A stretch of 64,000 bases of DNA from Acinetobacter sp. ANC 4169 (GCF_002135355.1 NZ_NEGE01000009.1:1-64000), one strand, 5' to 3'. Positions 48,528 through 58,097 are shown, counted from the first letter of the stretch. Notes: generated by a model not told the origin, from the letters alone. A program made the numbers and translations.

Positions 48528-49535
48528 ATGCAAAAACATCCAATGATTGAGCAGTTAATTGAAGCTCATCTTGACTTTTTAGAACAAGAGTTTTCCCATA
48601 CTGCGACTATTGAAACTGAATTTCTAAATTTCTATCAATGGTTTAGAAAACAGACACTGCAACAGATCTGGTCATTTGAGCAAATCAATGCACTGCTACA
48701 AAAGCAGATCTTAGCCACTCCAGCGAGCAGCTTTTTAATTGAACAAATTACCGAACATGTGCGCTTTGCCCTGGTTCATCCGCTCAATGACAGCACTAAA
48801 ATAGCGGATGTCATTCCGGTTTTAACCATCGACAAGATTGCTCAATATGTGGCAAGCAAAAGTGCTCACCGTCAGCGTTTAATTAAAACCGTGGTCAATA
48901 ATCCTGCTTTTTCTGCGATGATTACCCAGCTAATCCAGCATTCCATTCAAGACTATGTGGATAATTCAGTCATGGCAAAACGGGTGCCTGTCGTGTCCCG
49001 TTTTATGAAAATGGGCAAATCGGTTTTAGAAACCGTGACCGATTCAAATCTGGATGAAACGATTGCGCATTATCTGCAAAAGAATATTTTAAAACTGAGT
49101 CAAATGAGTGAGCATGTTTTAAATCAGCACTTTGATGATGAAAAGCTCTATCATTTTCAAGCAAATCTTTGGCATAAAATTAAGGATATGCCTTTAAATG
49201 TTTTAAAGAATTATATTGAAGTTCAGGACCTGTCCAATACCGTGAGTTTGGGCCATGAAATTTGGGATCACATCCGTCAGACTGACTATTTAAAACAGCA
49301 AGTTCATGATGGTGTCTATGCCTGGTACATCCGTAATCAGGAACGTCCGTTTGATTTGTTATTACGTGACCTGAATATTGATGAAGCCTTAATACAGAAT
49401 GAATTGCAGCAATTGTTAGCCCCTGTTGTGCAAAAACTGGTTTCATCTGCATATTTACGTGAACGTGCCCGAACATATTTAGAGAAATTCTATTATGCTG
49501 AAACGGCACAGAAAATTTTAAATCTGGATGCTTAA
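48528..49535 (+). CDS. Hypothetical helical protein, 335 aa
   Basis: The ATG at 48528 (GGGACAG upstream) is chosen over an in-frame ATG at 48483 inside the lipase gene. The protein is soluble, predicted all-helical and rich in Gln, His and Leu, with no signal peptide, membrane span or catalytic motif seen. It is 16 bases after the lipase-like gene and shares its terminator, so cotranscription is likely. The family is not recognised. Confidence 0.7.
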   Translation: MQKHPMIEQLIEAHLDFLEQEFSHTATIETEFLNFYQWFRKQTLQQIWSFEQINALLQKQILATPASSFLIEQITEHVRFALVHPLNDSTKIADVIPVLTIDKIAQYVASKSAHRQRLIKTVVNNPAFSAMITQLIQHSIQDYVDNSVMAKRVPVVSRFMKMGKSVLETVTDSNLDETIAHYLQKNILKLSQMSEHVLNQHFDDEKLYHFQANLWHKIKDMPLNVLKNYIEVQDLSNTVSLGHEIWDHIRQTDYLKQQVHDGVYAWYIRNQERPFDLLLRDLNIDEALIQNELQQLLAPVVQKLVSSAYLRERARTYLEKFYYAETAQKILNLDA

Positions 49536-49546
49536 TTTCCAGTGAT

Positions 49547-49573
49547 AAAAAAGCCGCTTAAAGCGGCTTTTTT
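49547..49573. terminator. Bidirectional terminator
   Basis: AAAAAAGCCGC / GCGGCTTTTTT around TTAAA, between convergent genes. Confidence 0.9.
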
Positions 49574-49587
49574 ATGACCTTATAGAA

Positions 49588-51774
49588 TTAGAAACGTGTC
49601 GTTAAACCAACGAAATACGTCCGCCCTTGAATTGAGTAATAATCTTCTGAACTATCTGTGGTTTCCATTGATTCATCAAACAAGTTCGATACACCAGCAC
49701 GAACAGTGACATTGTCATTTAAAGTGTAATTCGCATTCACACCATACAATGTATACGCTTTCGCCCATGCATTTGCATCCGATGTTTCTGTTGTATATTG
49801 CTTGCCAATGTATTGCAGGTTCATTTGTAAAGCGAGTGCATCAGAGGCTTGTAAATCAAGTGCTGAATGAACTGAAAGCTCAGGTGTGCTAATTAAGGCA
49901 GCACCCGTATCCAGATTTTTCGATTCAAGGAAATAAGTTGCATTCGTTGACCAGCGTGCATAGTCGGTCAGATTCATTGCAAATGTCCCTTCTAGGCCAC
50001 GAATACGTGCTTTTTCAGCATTATCAGGTGCGATATACCATACACCCTTCGGATAACGTGGGTCATTAATTTGTCCAGCAGCAATATGCTTAACCGGCGT
50101 ATTCACCAATTTGTTATCAAAATCTGTATGGAAATAAGTTAAACCGCCTGAATATTTTTCATCGTCATACTGGAAACCTAACTCGTAGTTTGTTGATTCT
50201 TCTGCTTCCAGATTAGGATTACCGGTGTTATAGCAGTTTACAAACGGATTTGTCGTTGCATTATAGGTACTTTGGAAACCGTTAGGATTCGTTACAGCAT
50301 CGTATGTTCCAAATTGAGAGGTACAACCTTTACCACGTGATCCCGTACTGAAACCTGGCGCAGTTTGAACCAGATCCGGTGCACGGAAAGCGGTAGAAAC
50401 ACCACCTTTAAATGTTAATGCATCATTGAAATGATATACACCGTATACACGTGGACTAAAGTTTGCATCATAGCGCTCATCTTTATCCAGACGGCCGCCA
50501 ATCGTCACATCAAAATTAGGCGTAATGCTTAAGATATCTTCAAAGAATAGTGCCCAGACATCTGCAGCTACTGTGGAATCACCTGTATAGTCCTTACCAT
50601 CAATTGAAGGTGCACCATTTGAATCAATCCCCAAAGTACGGTCGTTGGTCAACTCTTCAGAACGGAATTGCCCCCCTACTGTTAATTTGTGAGGAACAAC
50701 CCATTCAAAAGGTAAATTTACTTTAGCATCAACAACGGTTAACTCTGTCTTTTGAACAGTTGGACTAAATACGCCATTAACCTCAGTCGTTGTACTGCGA
50801 TCATATTCATTTTGGTAAACACTTAGGTTGGAACTACCCCAGGCATAAGTACCATCCCATGCAAGACCAAGACGCTGGGATTCTGTCTCATTTTTATCTC
50901 CAGCCGAACCCAGCCAGAACTCACCATCAGCAACATTGGGTGCATAGGTCGGGTTTGTATTGGTTTGACTACCATAGCTACCAAAAAGCTCAAATTGGTG
51001 ATGATCATTTGGACGGTAAACAAGGCTTCCTTCAACCGTATCATTACGCATACCCGTGGTTGAACTTTCAAGATCTGTCACATTCTGATCGGCTTCACGT
51101 TCAGTACGGCCTGCTGTAATACGTGTACTCAGGGTATCTGTGAGGGCACCGCTTGCCGTTGCCGACATTTGAAGCGTATCGCCTTCAGTGCTGTCTGCCG
51201 GTTTTTCTAGATTAATGGTCGCAGAACCGCCCCACTCTTGAGCTGTTTTTTTGGTAATAATGTTAATTACGCCGCCCATGGCATCTGAGCCATATAAGGA
51301 TGACATTGTACCTTTTACCACTTCAATTCGTTCAATATTTTCTGGATTAATCCAGTTTAAATCCTGACGTTGCAGATCTGTACGATACGCTGTACGTGAT
51401 GAATTACCAATACGACGTCCATCAACCAGAATCAAAGAATATTCAGAAGGCAGGCCACGAAGTTTAATTTTCGCACCTTCGCCATTTAAGCCTGTCCCCC
51501 CTGATACACCAGGTACTTTCGATAACAATTCAGAAATACTTTTTACCGGTTGTTTTGCAATTTCTTCTGCTGTGAGGACTGTAATAGAAGCGGGCGCATC
51601 TTTAACATTTACTTCAGAACCACTCGCCGTTACAACAATTGTCTGCAATTTAGTCACTTCAGACTTTACTGCTGCTTTTTGTTCTTCAACTAACTGATTT
51701 TGTGCTTGTACTGAAACAGCCAACGCTGAAAGTACAGCAAAAGCTAAAGTCGATTTCATAAACGGCTTGGTCAT
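49588..51774 (-). CDS. TonB-dependent outer-membrane receptor (siderophore type)
   Basis: A 728-residue outer-membrane protein. There is a signal peptide (to VQA, about 24), a TonB-box-like TIVVTAS near 45-51, and a plug domain (about 55-175: APASITVLTAEEIAKQP, KLRGLPSEYSLILVDGRR, VIKG-type IERIEVVKGTMSSLYGSDAMGGVINIITKK). A 22-strand barrel ends in phenylalanine. The plug sequence is closest to the FepA/CirA type (catecholate siderophores). The actual ligand is not certain. GGGGA precedes the ATG, and a Fur-like box lies 90 bases upstream. Confidence 0.9.
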   Translation of the reverse strand: MTKPFMKSTLAFAVLSALAVSVQAQNQLVEEQKAAVKSEVTKLQTIVVTASGSEVNVKDAPASITVLTAEEIAKQPVKSISELLSKVPGVSGGTGLNGEGAKIKLRGLPSEYSLILVDGRRIGNSSRTAYRTDLQRQDLNWINPENIERIEVVKGTMSSLYGSDAMGGVINIITKKTAQEWGGSATINLEKPADSTEGDTLQMSATASGALTDTLSTRITAGRTEREADQNVTDLESSTTGMRNDTVEGSLVYRPNDHHQFELFGSYGSQTNTNPTYAPNVADGEFWLGSAGDKNETESQRLGLAWDGTYAWGSSNLSVYQNEYDRSTTTEVNGVFSPTVQKTELTVVDAKVNLPFEWVVPHKLTVGGQFRSEELTNDRTLGIDSNGAPSIDGKDYTGDSTVAADVWALFFEDILSITPNFDVTIGGRLDKDERYDANFSPRVYGVYHFNDALTFKGGVSTAFRAPDLVQTAPGFSTGSRGKGCTSQFGTYDAVTNPNGFQSTYNATTNPFVNCYNTGNPNLEAEESTNYELGFQYDDEKYSGGLTYFHTDFDNKLVNTPVKHIAAGQINDPRYPKGVWYIAPDNAEKARIRGLEGTFAMNLTDYARWSTNATYFLESKNLDTGAALISTPELSVHSALDLQASDALALQMNLQYIGKQYTTETSDANAWAKAYTLYGVNANYTLNDNVTVRAGVSNLFDESMETTDSSEDYYSIQGRTYFVGLTTRF

Positions 51775-51862
51775 TCAAGTTTCCCCAAGTAGCAAATAGT
51801 GGATAAGTAATGTAATTTACGTTGCACAGTGTAACAAAAATTAAACTTAATGCAATTAATTA

Positions 51863-51877
51863 TAAGAATCATTATCA
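51863..51877 (-). promoter_or_regulatory. Fur box upstream of the TonB receptor
   Basis: The minus strand reads TGATAATGATTCTTA, 12 of 14 informative bases of the 7-1-7 Fur consensus TGATAAT-n-ATTATCA. It is positioned to cover the receptor promoter, so iron repression is expected. Confidence 0.7.
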
Positions 51878-51898
51878 TTTATTGTGGTATTTTAGATA

Positions 51899-51929
51899 AA
51901 AAATAACCTCCATATTGGAGGTTATTTTT
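51899..51929. terminator. Terminator of nfuA
   Basis: AAAATAACCTCC / GGAGGTTATTTT with a 5-base loop. Confidence 0.9.
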
Positions 51930-51945
51930 GCCAACTTTAGGTCTC

Positions 51946-52584
51946 TTATTTAAAATAAGCACCTTCAGTGTTGCTGTGGTCAGTTTGGTCAACCACACGT
52001 GCCAATTCAGGAACATGCTGTTTTAAGGTGGTTTCAACGCCCTGCTTCAACGTTAAATCAATAGATGAACAGCCTTGGCAGCCGCCACCAAACTTAAGCA
52101 CCGCAGTTAAACCGTGTTCTTCATCTTCAACCACTTCAACCAGCGCACAGTTACCACCATGGCCTGCAAGTCCCGGGTTAATTTCAGACTGAAGCACATA
52201 GGTAATACGCTCTTCGACTGAGGCATCCGGACCCACACGTGGCACTTTAGAATTTGGCGCACGGAAAGTTAACTGACCACCAAAACGGTCTTTATTGTAG
52301 TCAATCACTGCATCTAATAAATATGGAATAGACGGCGTATCAATAAATGCAGGAAAATCAGGATAGTCCTGTTTATAGTCAGTTGGGGCAACTTCATCAG
52401 GTGCACTATATGCCATACAACATTCAGCTCGTGGCGTACCAGGATTTTCCACAAACACACGCACCCCAATGCCTGGTGTATTTTGCTTTTCTAACAAATC
52501 CTTTAAATACTCTTGAGCAGTCGGAGTAATCAATAAGTTTGGAATCTCTTCTGCAACTGCAGTGCTGGTGTTCTCAGTCGACAT
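51946..52584 (-). CDS. nfuA: Fe-S cluster carrier/biogenesis protein NfuA
   Basis: About 212 residues. An N-terminal degenerate A-type scaffold domain (about 15-110) is followed by a Nfu domain with the cluster-binding pair Cys169/Cys172 in GGGCQGCSS. It delivers 4Fe-4S clusters to target enzymes under iron or oxidative stress. The ATG at 52584 has GAGGA upstream; a GTG one codon earlier is possible. It sits among iron-uptake genes. Confidence 0.95.
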   Translation of the reverse strand: MSTENTSTAVAEEIPNLLITPTAQEYLKDLLEKQNTPGIGVRVFVENPGTPRAECCMAYSAPDEVAPTDYKQDYPDFPAFIDTPSIPYLLDAVIDYNKDRFGGQLTFRAPNSKVPRVGPDASVEERITYVLQSEINPGLAGHGGNCALVEVVEDEEHGLTAVLKFGGGCQGCSSIDLTLKQGVETTLKQHVPELARVVDQTDHSNTEGAYFK

Positions 52585-52742
52585 CACAATATTTCCTCAA
52601 GCTGAAGTTGCCATTTTAACTGAAGATGTGGGGTAATTTCAGAAATTCAACTAAAATTGTCGGATTTATTGTGAAAGTTCCACTTAAGCTGTCATTTAAT
52701 GGCATTATGAGCAATAGATTTTGAAATGTAGAACTTGCTTTT

Positions 52743-53360
52743 ATGTTGGATTTACCTTTTAACCACACCGTTACCCTGATTCTTATTACCGTTATTATCT
52801 CGCTGATTGCCTTTTCAAACCAGAATGTTATGAACCGGTTAATTTTCTGGCCTCCTGCCATGCAGCGTGGACAATATGATCGTTTTATTACCCATGGTTT
52901 TGTGCATGCAGATGGGGCTCACCTGTTATTCAACATGATTACCCTGTTCTTTTTTGGCAGCGTAATTGAAAGTTTTTATCGGCAATATATGTACGATTTA
53001 GGCTTTGTGCTGTTTTATTTGGGCGGGTTGATTGCAGCGATTATTCCAAGTTACTTAAAACATAAAAATGATCATCGCTGGGCAAGTTTGGGGGCTTCTG
53101 GTGCAGTATCTGCAGTACTGTTTGCCTATATTTTGTTTGAACCGTGGAAATTGATCTTTGTGTTTTTTATTCCTGTACCAGCCATTATTTTTGCTGTGCT
53201 TTATGTAGCTTATAGCATCTGGTCAGGCAAACGTGGCAACTCCAACATCAACCATAGTGCGCATTTATGGGGCGCAGCTTATGGGGTAATCATGACGATT
53301 ATTATTGAACCTCGTGTTATTCCGCACTTTTTGAATAAACTGGCTCAATTACCTTTTTAA
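52743..53360 (+). CDS. Rhomboid-family intramembrane serine protease (small)
   Basis: 205 residues with about six transmembrane segments, a minimal rhomboid core. The catalytic Ser119 is in LGASGAV and His174 in NHSAHLWG; the His60-Asn64 motif (AHLLFN) is also present. The Ser-His dyad is intact, so it should be active. It is the second rhomboid in the window and unlike the first outside the core. Targets are unknown. Confidence 0.88.
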   Translation: MLDLPFNHTVTLILITVIISLIAFSNQNVMNRLIFWPPAMQRGQYDRFITHGFVHADGAHLLFNMITLFFFGSVIESFYRQYMYDLGFVLFYLGGLIAAIIPSYLKHKNDHRWASLGASGAVSAVLFAYILFEPWKLIFVFFIPVPAIIFAVLYVAYSIWSGKRGNSNINHSAHLWGAAYGVIMTIIIEPRVIPHFLNKLAQLPF

Positions 53361-53389
53361 ATTTCATTGCTTTTCTATAAATATTTTCA

Positions 53390-53417
53390 AGACGCTGAAT
53401 TTGCAGCGTCTTTTTTT
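53390..53417 (+). terminator. Terminator after small rhomboid gene
   Basis: AGACGCTG / CAGCGTCT with a 6-base loop and seven T. Confidence 0.88.
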
Positions 53418-53449
53418 ATGATAAAACTAAAATAATTCCTATTTGCTAA

Positions 53450-53464
53450 TGATTATTATTTAAT
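53450..53464 (+). promoter_or_regulatory. Possible Fur box upstream of siderophore-binding protein
   Basis: TGATTATTATTTAAT matches one half of the Fur consensus well and the other poorly. It is placed about 55 bases ahead of the start codon. Confidence 0.4.
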
Positions 53465-53519
53465 ATTTCTTCATTCTTTGTTACCCTGCTGCACAAATTT
53501 AAGCGTAGATGACTTGCGA

Positions 53520-54470
53520 ATGAACACTAAAGTATTATTTTTAAGCGCGATTTTGGCTTCCGTGGGGTTGAACAGTTTGGCTCATAGTGCAAGTTTCAGA
53601 CTGGCAACAGACAAGCAAAACATTGAACTCAAACAAACACCGAAAAAAATTGCAGTGTATGACCTTTCCATTTTAGATACTTTAAACGCCTTAAATATTC
53701 AGGCTCAAATTGTTCCTAAAAGCACATTTACCCGCAGTTTAATCCAATATAATCAAGCTCAGTTTGTTAAAGCAGGCAGTCTGTTTGAACCTGATTTGGC
53801 TCAATTAAAACAATTAAAACCCGATTTAATTTTCGTCGGTGGCCGTTCAGCAAAAACGCTTGAAAGCCTGCAACCGATTGCAGCAACGGTCGATCTTTCT
53901 CCCGATACGAACCATTATATGAGTGATTTGAAAAGCCGTACTTTCAGTCTTGCAAAAGCCTTTAAGCGTGAAGATATTGCCGCTAAAAAATTAAAAGATT
54001 TGGATCAGCTACAACAAAAAGTGCAGCAACAGACTACCAATAAATCAGCAGTGATGCTCTTTGCAGTTGGAGATCATTATATACCGCATGCAGCAAATGA
54101 CCGTTTTGGTTTTATCTATGCGTTAACAGGTTTTAAATCTGTTCTTCCCCTAACTGAGAAAACCGATGCTGCCCGGCCTGAAGCTGGATCAGTGGAAGCT
54201 TTGGCAGCCCAAAAGAAAAATGCTGAACATTTAACTGCGGCTATTCAAAAAAATCCGGATTATTTGATTGTGCTAGATCGTGGCGCGGTGAATACCCAGA
54301 AATATGCCACTAAAGAAGGCATTAAAACCCATCCTATTTTGGGGCAGTCTCAGGCAGTAAAACAGAATCGGGTTATTTTTGTGAATGCTGATGCCTGGTA
54401 TATCACCGGTGCAGGTCTGGACAATACTGCATTCATGCTGAAAGAAATTGCTGAAGGCATTTCCAAGTAA
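53520..54470 (+). CDS. Siderophore ABC transporter substrate-binding protein (FatB/CeuE-like)
   Basis: 316 residues from the ATG at 53520, giving a signal peptide (cleavage after LAHSA, about 22). A class III periplasmic binding fold has KIAVYDLSILDTLNALN, AGSLFEPDLAQLKQLKPDLIFVGGRS and AVNTQKYATKEGIKTHPILGQ, typical of FatB/CeuE/FepB-like proteins. No lipobox is seen, so it should be free in the periplasm. No permease or ATPase gene is adjacent. Confidence 0.85.
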   Translation: MNTKVLFLSAILASVGLNSLAHSASFRLATDKQNIELKQTPKKIAVYDLSILDTLNALNIQAQIVPKSTFTRSLIQYNQAQFVKAGSLFEPDLAQLKQLKPDLIFVGGRSAKTLESLQPIAATVDLSPDTNHYMSDLKSRTFSLAKAFKREDIAAKKLKDLDQLQQKVQQQTTNKSAVMLFAVGDHYIPHAANDRFGFIYALTGFKSVLPLTEKTDAARPEAGSVEALAAQKKNAEHLTAAIQKNPDYLIVLDRGAVNTQKYATKEGIKTHPILGQSQAVKQNRVIFVNADAWYITGAGLDNTAFMLKEIAEGISK

Positions 54471-54496
54471 ACTGAAATTATAAAATTTACCCATTC

Positions 54497-54517
54497 AGGA
54501 GCTTCGGCTCCTTTTTT
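54497..54517 (+). terminator. Terminator after the siderophore-binding protein gene
   Basis: AGGAGC, loop TTCG, GCTCCT, then six T. Confidence 0.9.
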
Positions 54518-54638
54518 ATTCTCTATTTCTAAATGAATATTTACATAATTTTGTCATTAAATGCCAACCCGCAATTCATTTTGGCATAGATAATGTAGAC
54601 ATCTGTATATAAATGCGCAAGAAAAAGAGATCTTTTGC

Positions 54639-56189
54639 ATGTCTACTTCATTAAATGGTCTTCAATTCCCGATCAATCCCAACAGCAAAAAAGCCAGTAC
54701 CTCCCAAACAGGCAAAGAAATTATTGCTGAAGCCCTGTCTATTGTTGACAACAAGGCATCCATGAATGCACTTGCTGAAAAAAATTGGCGCAAACACTAC
54801 CCGATCTACTTCAAAGCCCTGGTAGAACAAGGTATTCGCACCATCAACAACTCTATTACCATTGCCAAACAAGGCTTGCATAAAGCGCATCATAGCTTTG
54901 ACTTTTACCGTGATGGTCAACGCTATTTACTCAAGGACATCATGAAAGATGTCGATACCTCAGCGCTATATACCATTCAGCTCAAAGGTGAAAGTGATGC
55001 TGCACCTGAATGGTATGTGCCCTATAAAGGACAAAAGTTACAAGGCCAGGCTTTACTGGATCAAATTCAGGCTTGGCAAGATGCAGGCATTATCGAATGC
55101 AGTCATGCAGATGCCTTGCGTACCGCACAGGCACATCCGGAATGGTTTGACCTTTCAGACCGTACCATGGTGTTATTTGGTGCAGGCTCTGAAGCTGGCC
55201 CGCTGACCTGGCTGGCGCGATGGAAAGCCAATATTGTGGCTGTAGATTTACCCAACACCCGGGTATGGGACAGAATCTTAAACACCATTCAACAAGGTAA
55301 CGCCACTCTCTATGCACCGTGTACAGAAAGATTGGCTGAAGATATTTCAACGGCTGCGCTGAAAGAAAAGTTGGGCGCAGATTTACTGACCCAAACCCCT
55401 GAAATTGCACATTGGTTAAGCCAAAGTGAACGTCAGCTAGACCTTGCTGCCATTGCCTATCTGGATGGTGAAAAGCATGTCCGTGTGGCCATGGCTATGG
55501 ATAGCATTATGGAATATGTCAGTGAGCAAAAATCTGATACCAGTTTAATGTTCATGTGTACGCCAACCGATGTTTATGCCATTCCGAAGGAAGTGGTAGA
55601 AGCATCTTATGATAAGTTCCAGTGTCGTTCCAAAGCCCGGCAGATTCTGAGTAAAGGCATTTCAACCATTACCGCACAGCATTTTTTCAAGCAGAATTCA
55701 CATAACCTGATTGCTTCCGACAATGGTCAGGAATATGGCATTGCTGACTGTCTGGTGGTCGAGCAAGGTCCAAACTATGCTCTGGCAAAACGTATCCAGC
55801 AATGGCGCGCAACACTGGCACGTCATTATGGACAACGCGTCAGTATTAACATTGCGCCGTCTACCACGACCCATTCAGTGACTAAAAATCCGTTATTGAA
55901 AGCAGCATTTGAGGGTGCCAGTCTGTTTGATGTTGAATCCTTTAGCCCTGAAACCACCAATGCGCTGATGGCAGCCTTATGGATTTACGACCTGCGTCAT
56001 CCGGAATCGGTAGCCAACCCTGAAACACCGTTGAGTCATCCATTAGAACTGATGATGAAAGGTGCTAACCATGGCGGATTGTGGCGTGTGGCTTATTTAG
56101 CACGTACTGCCCTGCCTTTTGCCGCACTCTATGGTTTTGCCAACGACAAATTGCCGATTAAGCAAGTGTTAGGTAAATTTAAGAAATAA
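54639..56189 (+). CDS. Large uncharacterised protein with Rossmann-like motif
   Basis: A 516-residue soluble protein without signal or membrane segments. The middle holds VLFGAGSEAGPLTWLARWKA (about 178-197) followed by IVAVDLP. This matches the glycine-rich loop and the Asp ending strand 2 of a dinucleotide-binding Rossmann fold. A second half is rich in helices and ends HGGLWRVAYLARTALPFAALYGF. I do not recognise a named family. It is a single gene with AGAGA upstream. NAD(P)- or SAM-dependent activity is inference only. Confidence 0.75.
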   Translation: MSTSLNGLQFPINPNSKKASTSQTGKEIIAEALSIVDNKASMNALAEKNWRKHYPIYFKALVEQGIRTINNSITIAKQGLHKAHHSFDFYRDGQRYLLKDIMKDVDTSALYTIQLKGESDAAPEWYVPYKGQKLQGQALLDQIQAWQDAGIIECSHADALRTAQAHPEWFDLSDRTMVLFGAGSEAGPLTWLARWKANIVAVDLPNTRVWDRILNTIQQGNATLYAPCTERLAEDISTAALKEKLGADLLTQTPEIAHWLSQSERQLDLAAIAYLDGEKHVRVAMAMDSIMEYVSEQKSDTSLMFMCTPTDVYAIPKEVVEASYDKFQCRSKARQILSKGISTITAQHFFKQNSHNLIASDNGQEYGIADCLVVEQGPNYALAKRIQQWRATLARHYGQRVSINIAPSTTTHSVTKNPLLKAAFEGASLFDVESFSPETTNALMAALWIYDLRHPESVANPETPLSHPLELMMKGANHGGLWRVAYLARTALPFAALYGFANDKLPIKQVLGKFKK

Positions 56190-56303
56190 TCACGCTACTT
56201 GTCCCGCTTCTTCTAGGAGATGAGGATCCTCAGAATATATGCTGAGTACGCAAGGGAAAGGCGTGATCATATTTAATATTTAACTTTTTGCTACGCTCTT
56301 ACC

Positions 56304-56366
56304 CCTCTCCTAAATCCTCTCTTGCACTTCACTTAAAACAGTGCTTTAAGCTGGTTCAGGGAGAGG
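56304..56366. repeat. Imperfect inverted repeat of the CCTCTCC...GGAGAGG type
   Basis: CCTCTCC (56304-56310) and GGAGAGG (56360-56366) form the ends of a 63-base unit in the gap before the pit terminator. Similar CCCTCTCC/GGAGAGGG arms occur at 63979-63999. Confidence 0.45.
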
Positions 56367-56383
56367 ACTTTATGAATGAGCAT

Positions 56384-56411
56384 AAAAAACGCTGCAATTG
56401 CAGCGTTTTTT
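56384..56411. terminator. Bidirectional terminator downstream of pit
   Basis: A perfect palindrome with arms AAAAAACGCTGC and GCAGCGTTTTTT around AATT. Confidence 0.88.
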
Positions 56412-56427
56412 ATTTCAAGCAGATGTC

Positions 56428-58047
56428 TTAAACGAACTGTAAGAATAACCAGTACAAACCACCAGATAAACAGATGGTCGCGGGTAAAGTGAAGATCCAT
56501 GCCGATAAAATGGTACGCACCATTTGTAAATTTAAACCGGATTTATTGGCGACCATGGTACCTGCGACTGCACTGTTCAAAACGTGTGTTGTCGATACAG
56601 GCATACCTAAACCATCAGCAGCAGCAATCGTTGTCATAGCAACAAGTTCAGCGGACATGCCTTGACCATAAGTCATATGGTTTTTACCAATACGCTCACC
56701 TACAGTGACCACAATACGTTTCCAGCCCACCATAGTACCCAGACCTAATGCCAGGGCAACGGCAACTTTCACCCAGGTTGGAATGTATTGCAGGAATGAA
56801 TCCAGGTTTTTACGATATTCTTTAACTAACTTACTTTGATCTTTTGACATTGCAGGAAGCTGCTCAGCTTTATCTAAACGCTTAAACGCAGTCGTGCTGA
56901 GATACATATCATTACGGATCGCAGAAACTTCAGCCTCTGGAATATTGTGAATATCACCATATTTGGCAACCCGCTCACCCAAATGATCTGTCAAGCCCGC
57001 TAAAGCAGGAACCACTTCAGGGTTCATTTCTTTGGTTTGAATATATTTGGTAATGACAGCACGTGCCTGATCATCCGTAATATTTTCATGCTGCGGATAA
57101 ATGGCAGTAGCCGTTTGCTGAGACAATTGCTCAAAAGACTGAATATGTGCATTGTCTAAATTCTTATTTAAAGAATAAGCCAATGGTACACAACCAATCA
57201 AAATCAGCATAATCAAGCCCATGCCCTTCTGACCGTCATTTGAACCATGCGCGAAACTCACGCCAGTACAAGTGAAAATCAAAATTGCACGAATTAAAGG
57301 CGGCGGTGGCTTGTTACCTTCAGGCGGATGAAAGAGCTCCAACTGTTTACGGAAGATTTTTTTCACCAGTAAAAACAGTAACGCAGCAAAAGCAAAACCA
57401 ATCAGCGGAGAAAACAGCAGTGCTTTACCCACTTTCATCACCTGCTCCATATCTACGCCGCTTGCGCCAGCGCCTGAATGAAGCAGATAGTTCATAATAC
57501 CCACCCCTAAAATCGAACCGATTAGGGTATGTGAGCTCGATGCCGGAATACCCATAAACCAGGTACCCAAATTCCAGAGAATCGCAGCAATCAGCATGGC
57601 AAAAACCATGGCAAAGCCTGCGCCAGAACCGACATTCATAATCAGTTCTACAGGTAATAAAGCAATGATGCCGTAGGCCACTGCCCCACTTGCCACCATC
57701 ACCCCAAGGAAATTACAAAAGCCTGCCCACATTACAGCAACAGGGGCAGATAAAGCATTGGTATAAATGACCGTCGCTACCGCATTGGCGGTGTCATGAA
57801 AACCATTAACAAATTCAAAGCCTAAAGCAATTAACAACGCAGTCGCTAAAAGAATAACGGAATATAAACTTAATGTCGGAACATGCGCCAAATCGGTGGA
57901 AAGCTGAAAACCGATATACACTAAAGTAGAAATAATAACCGTGAAAAACACCGGCATAAAAAATTTCGGCGTAGCAACATGCACATTCGTCGATTTCGTT
58001 GGTGCTGACTGCACCTGATCTTGGACGGGAGGAATATTAGAATTCAT
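56428..58047 (-). CDS. pit: Inorganic phosphate transporter, PiT family
   Basis: A 539-residue inner-membrane phosphate/proton symporter. The PiT signature GFEFVNGFHDTANAVATVIYTNALS (about 76-100) and its inverted repeat in the C-terminal half (MSAELVAMTTIAAADGLGMPVSTTHVLNSAVAGTMVANK) are present, with FAHGSNDGQKGMG between. A large cytoplasmic loop (about 290-410) separates the two halves of about ten helices. It is a low-affinity constitutive uptake system in other bacteria. A Pho-like box lies directly upstream. Confidence 0.92.
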   Translation of the reverse strand: MNSNIPPVQDQVQSAPTKSTNVHVATPKFFMPVFFTVIISTLVYIGFQLSTDLAHVPTLSLYSVILLATALLIALGFEFVNGFHDTANAVATVIYTNALSAPVAVMWAGFCNFLGVMVASGAVAYGIIALLPVELIMNVGSGAGFAMVFAMLIAAILWNLGTWFMGIPASSSHTLIGSILGVGIMNYLLHSGAGASGVDMEQVMKVGKALLFSPLIGFAFAALLFLLVKKIFRKQLELFHPPEGNKPPPPLIRAILIFTCTGVSFAHGSNDGQKGMGLIMLILIGCVPLAYSLNKNLDNAHIQSFEQLSQQTATAIYPQHENITDDQARAVITKYIQTKEMNPEVVPALAGLTDHLGERVAKYGDIHNIPEAEVSAIRNDMYLSTTAFKRLDKAEQLPAMSKDQSKLVKEYRKNLDSFLQYIPTWVKVAVALALGLGTMVGWKRIVVTVGERIGKNHMTYGQGMSAELVAMTTIAAADGLGMPVSTTHVLNSAVAGTMVANKSGLNLQMVRTILSAWIFTLPATICLSGGLYWLFLQFV

Positions 58048-58097
58048 GCAGACGGTTCAAAGGGGATAATAAAATCCCCATATTGTTCAATTTAATT

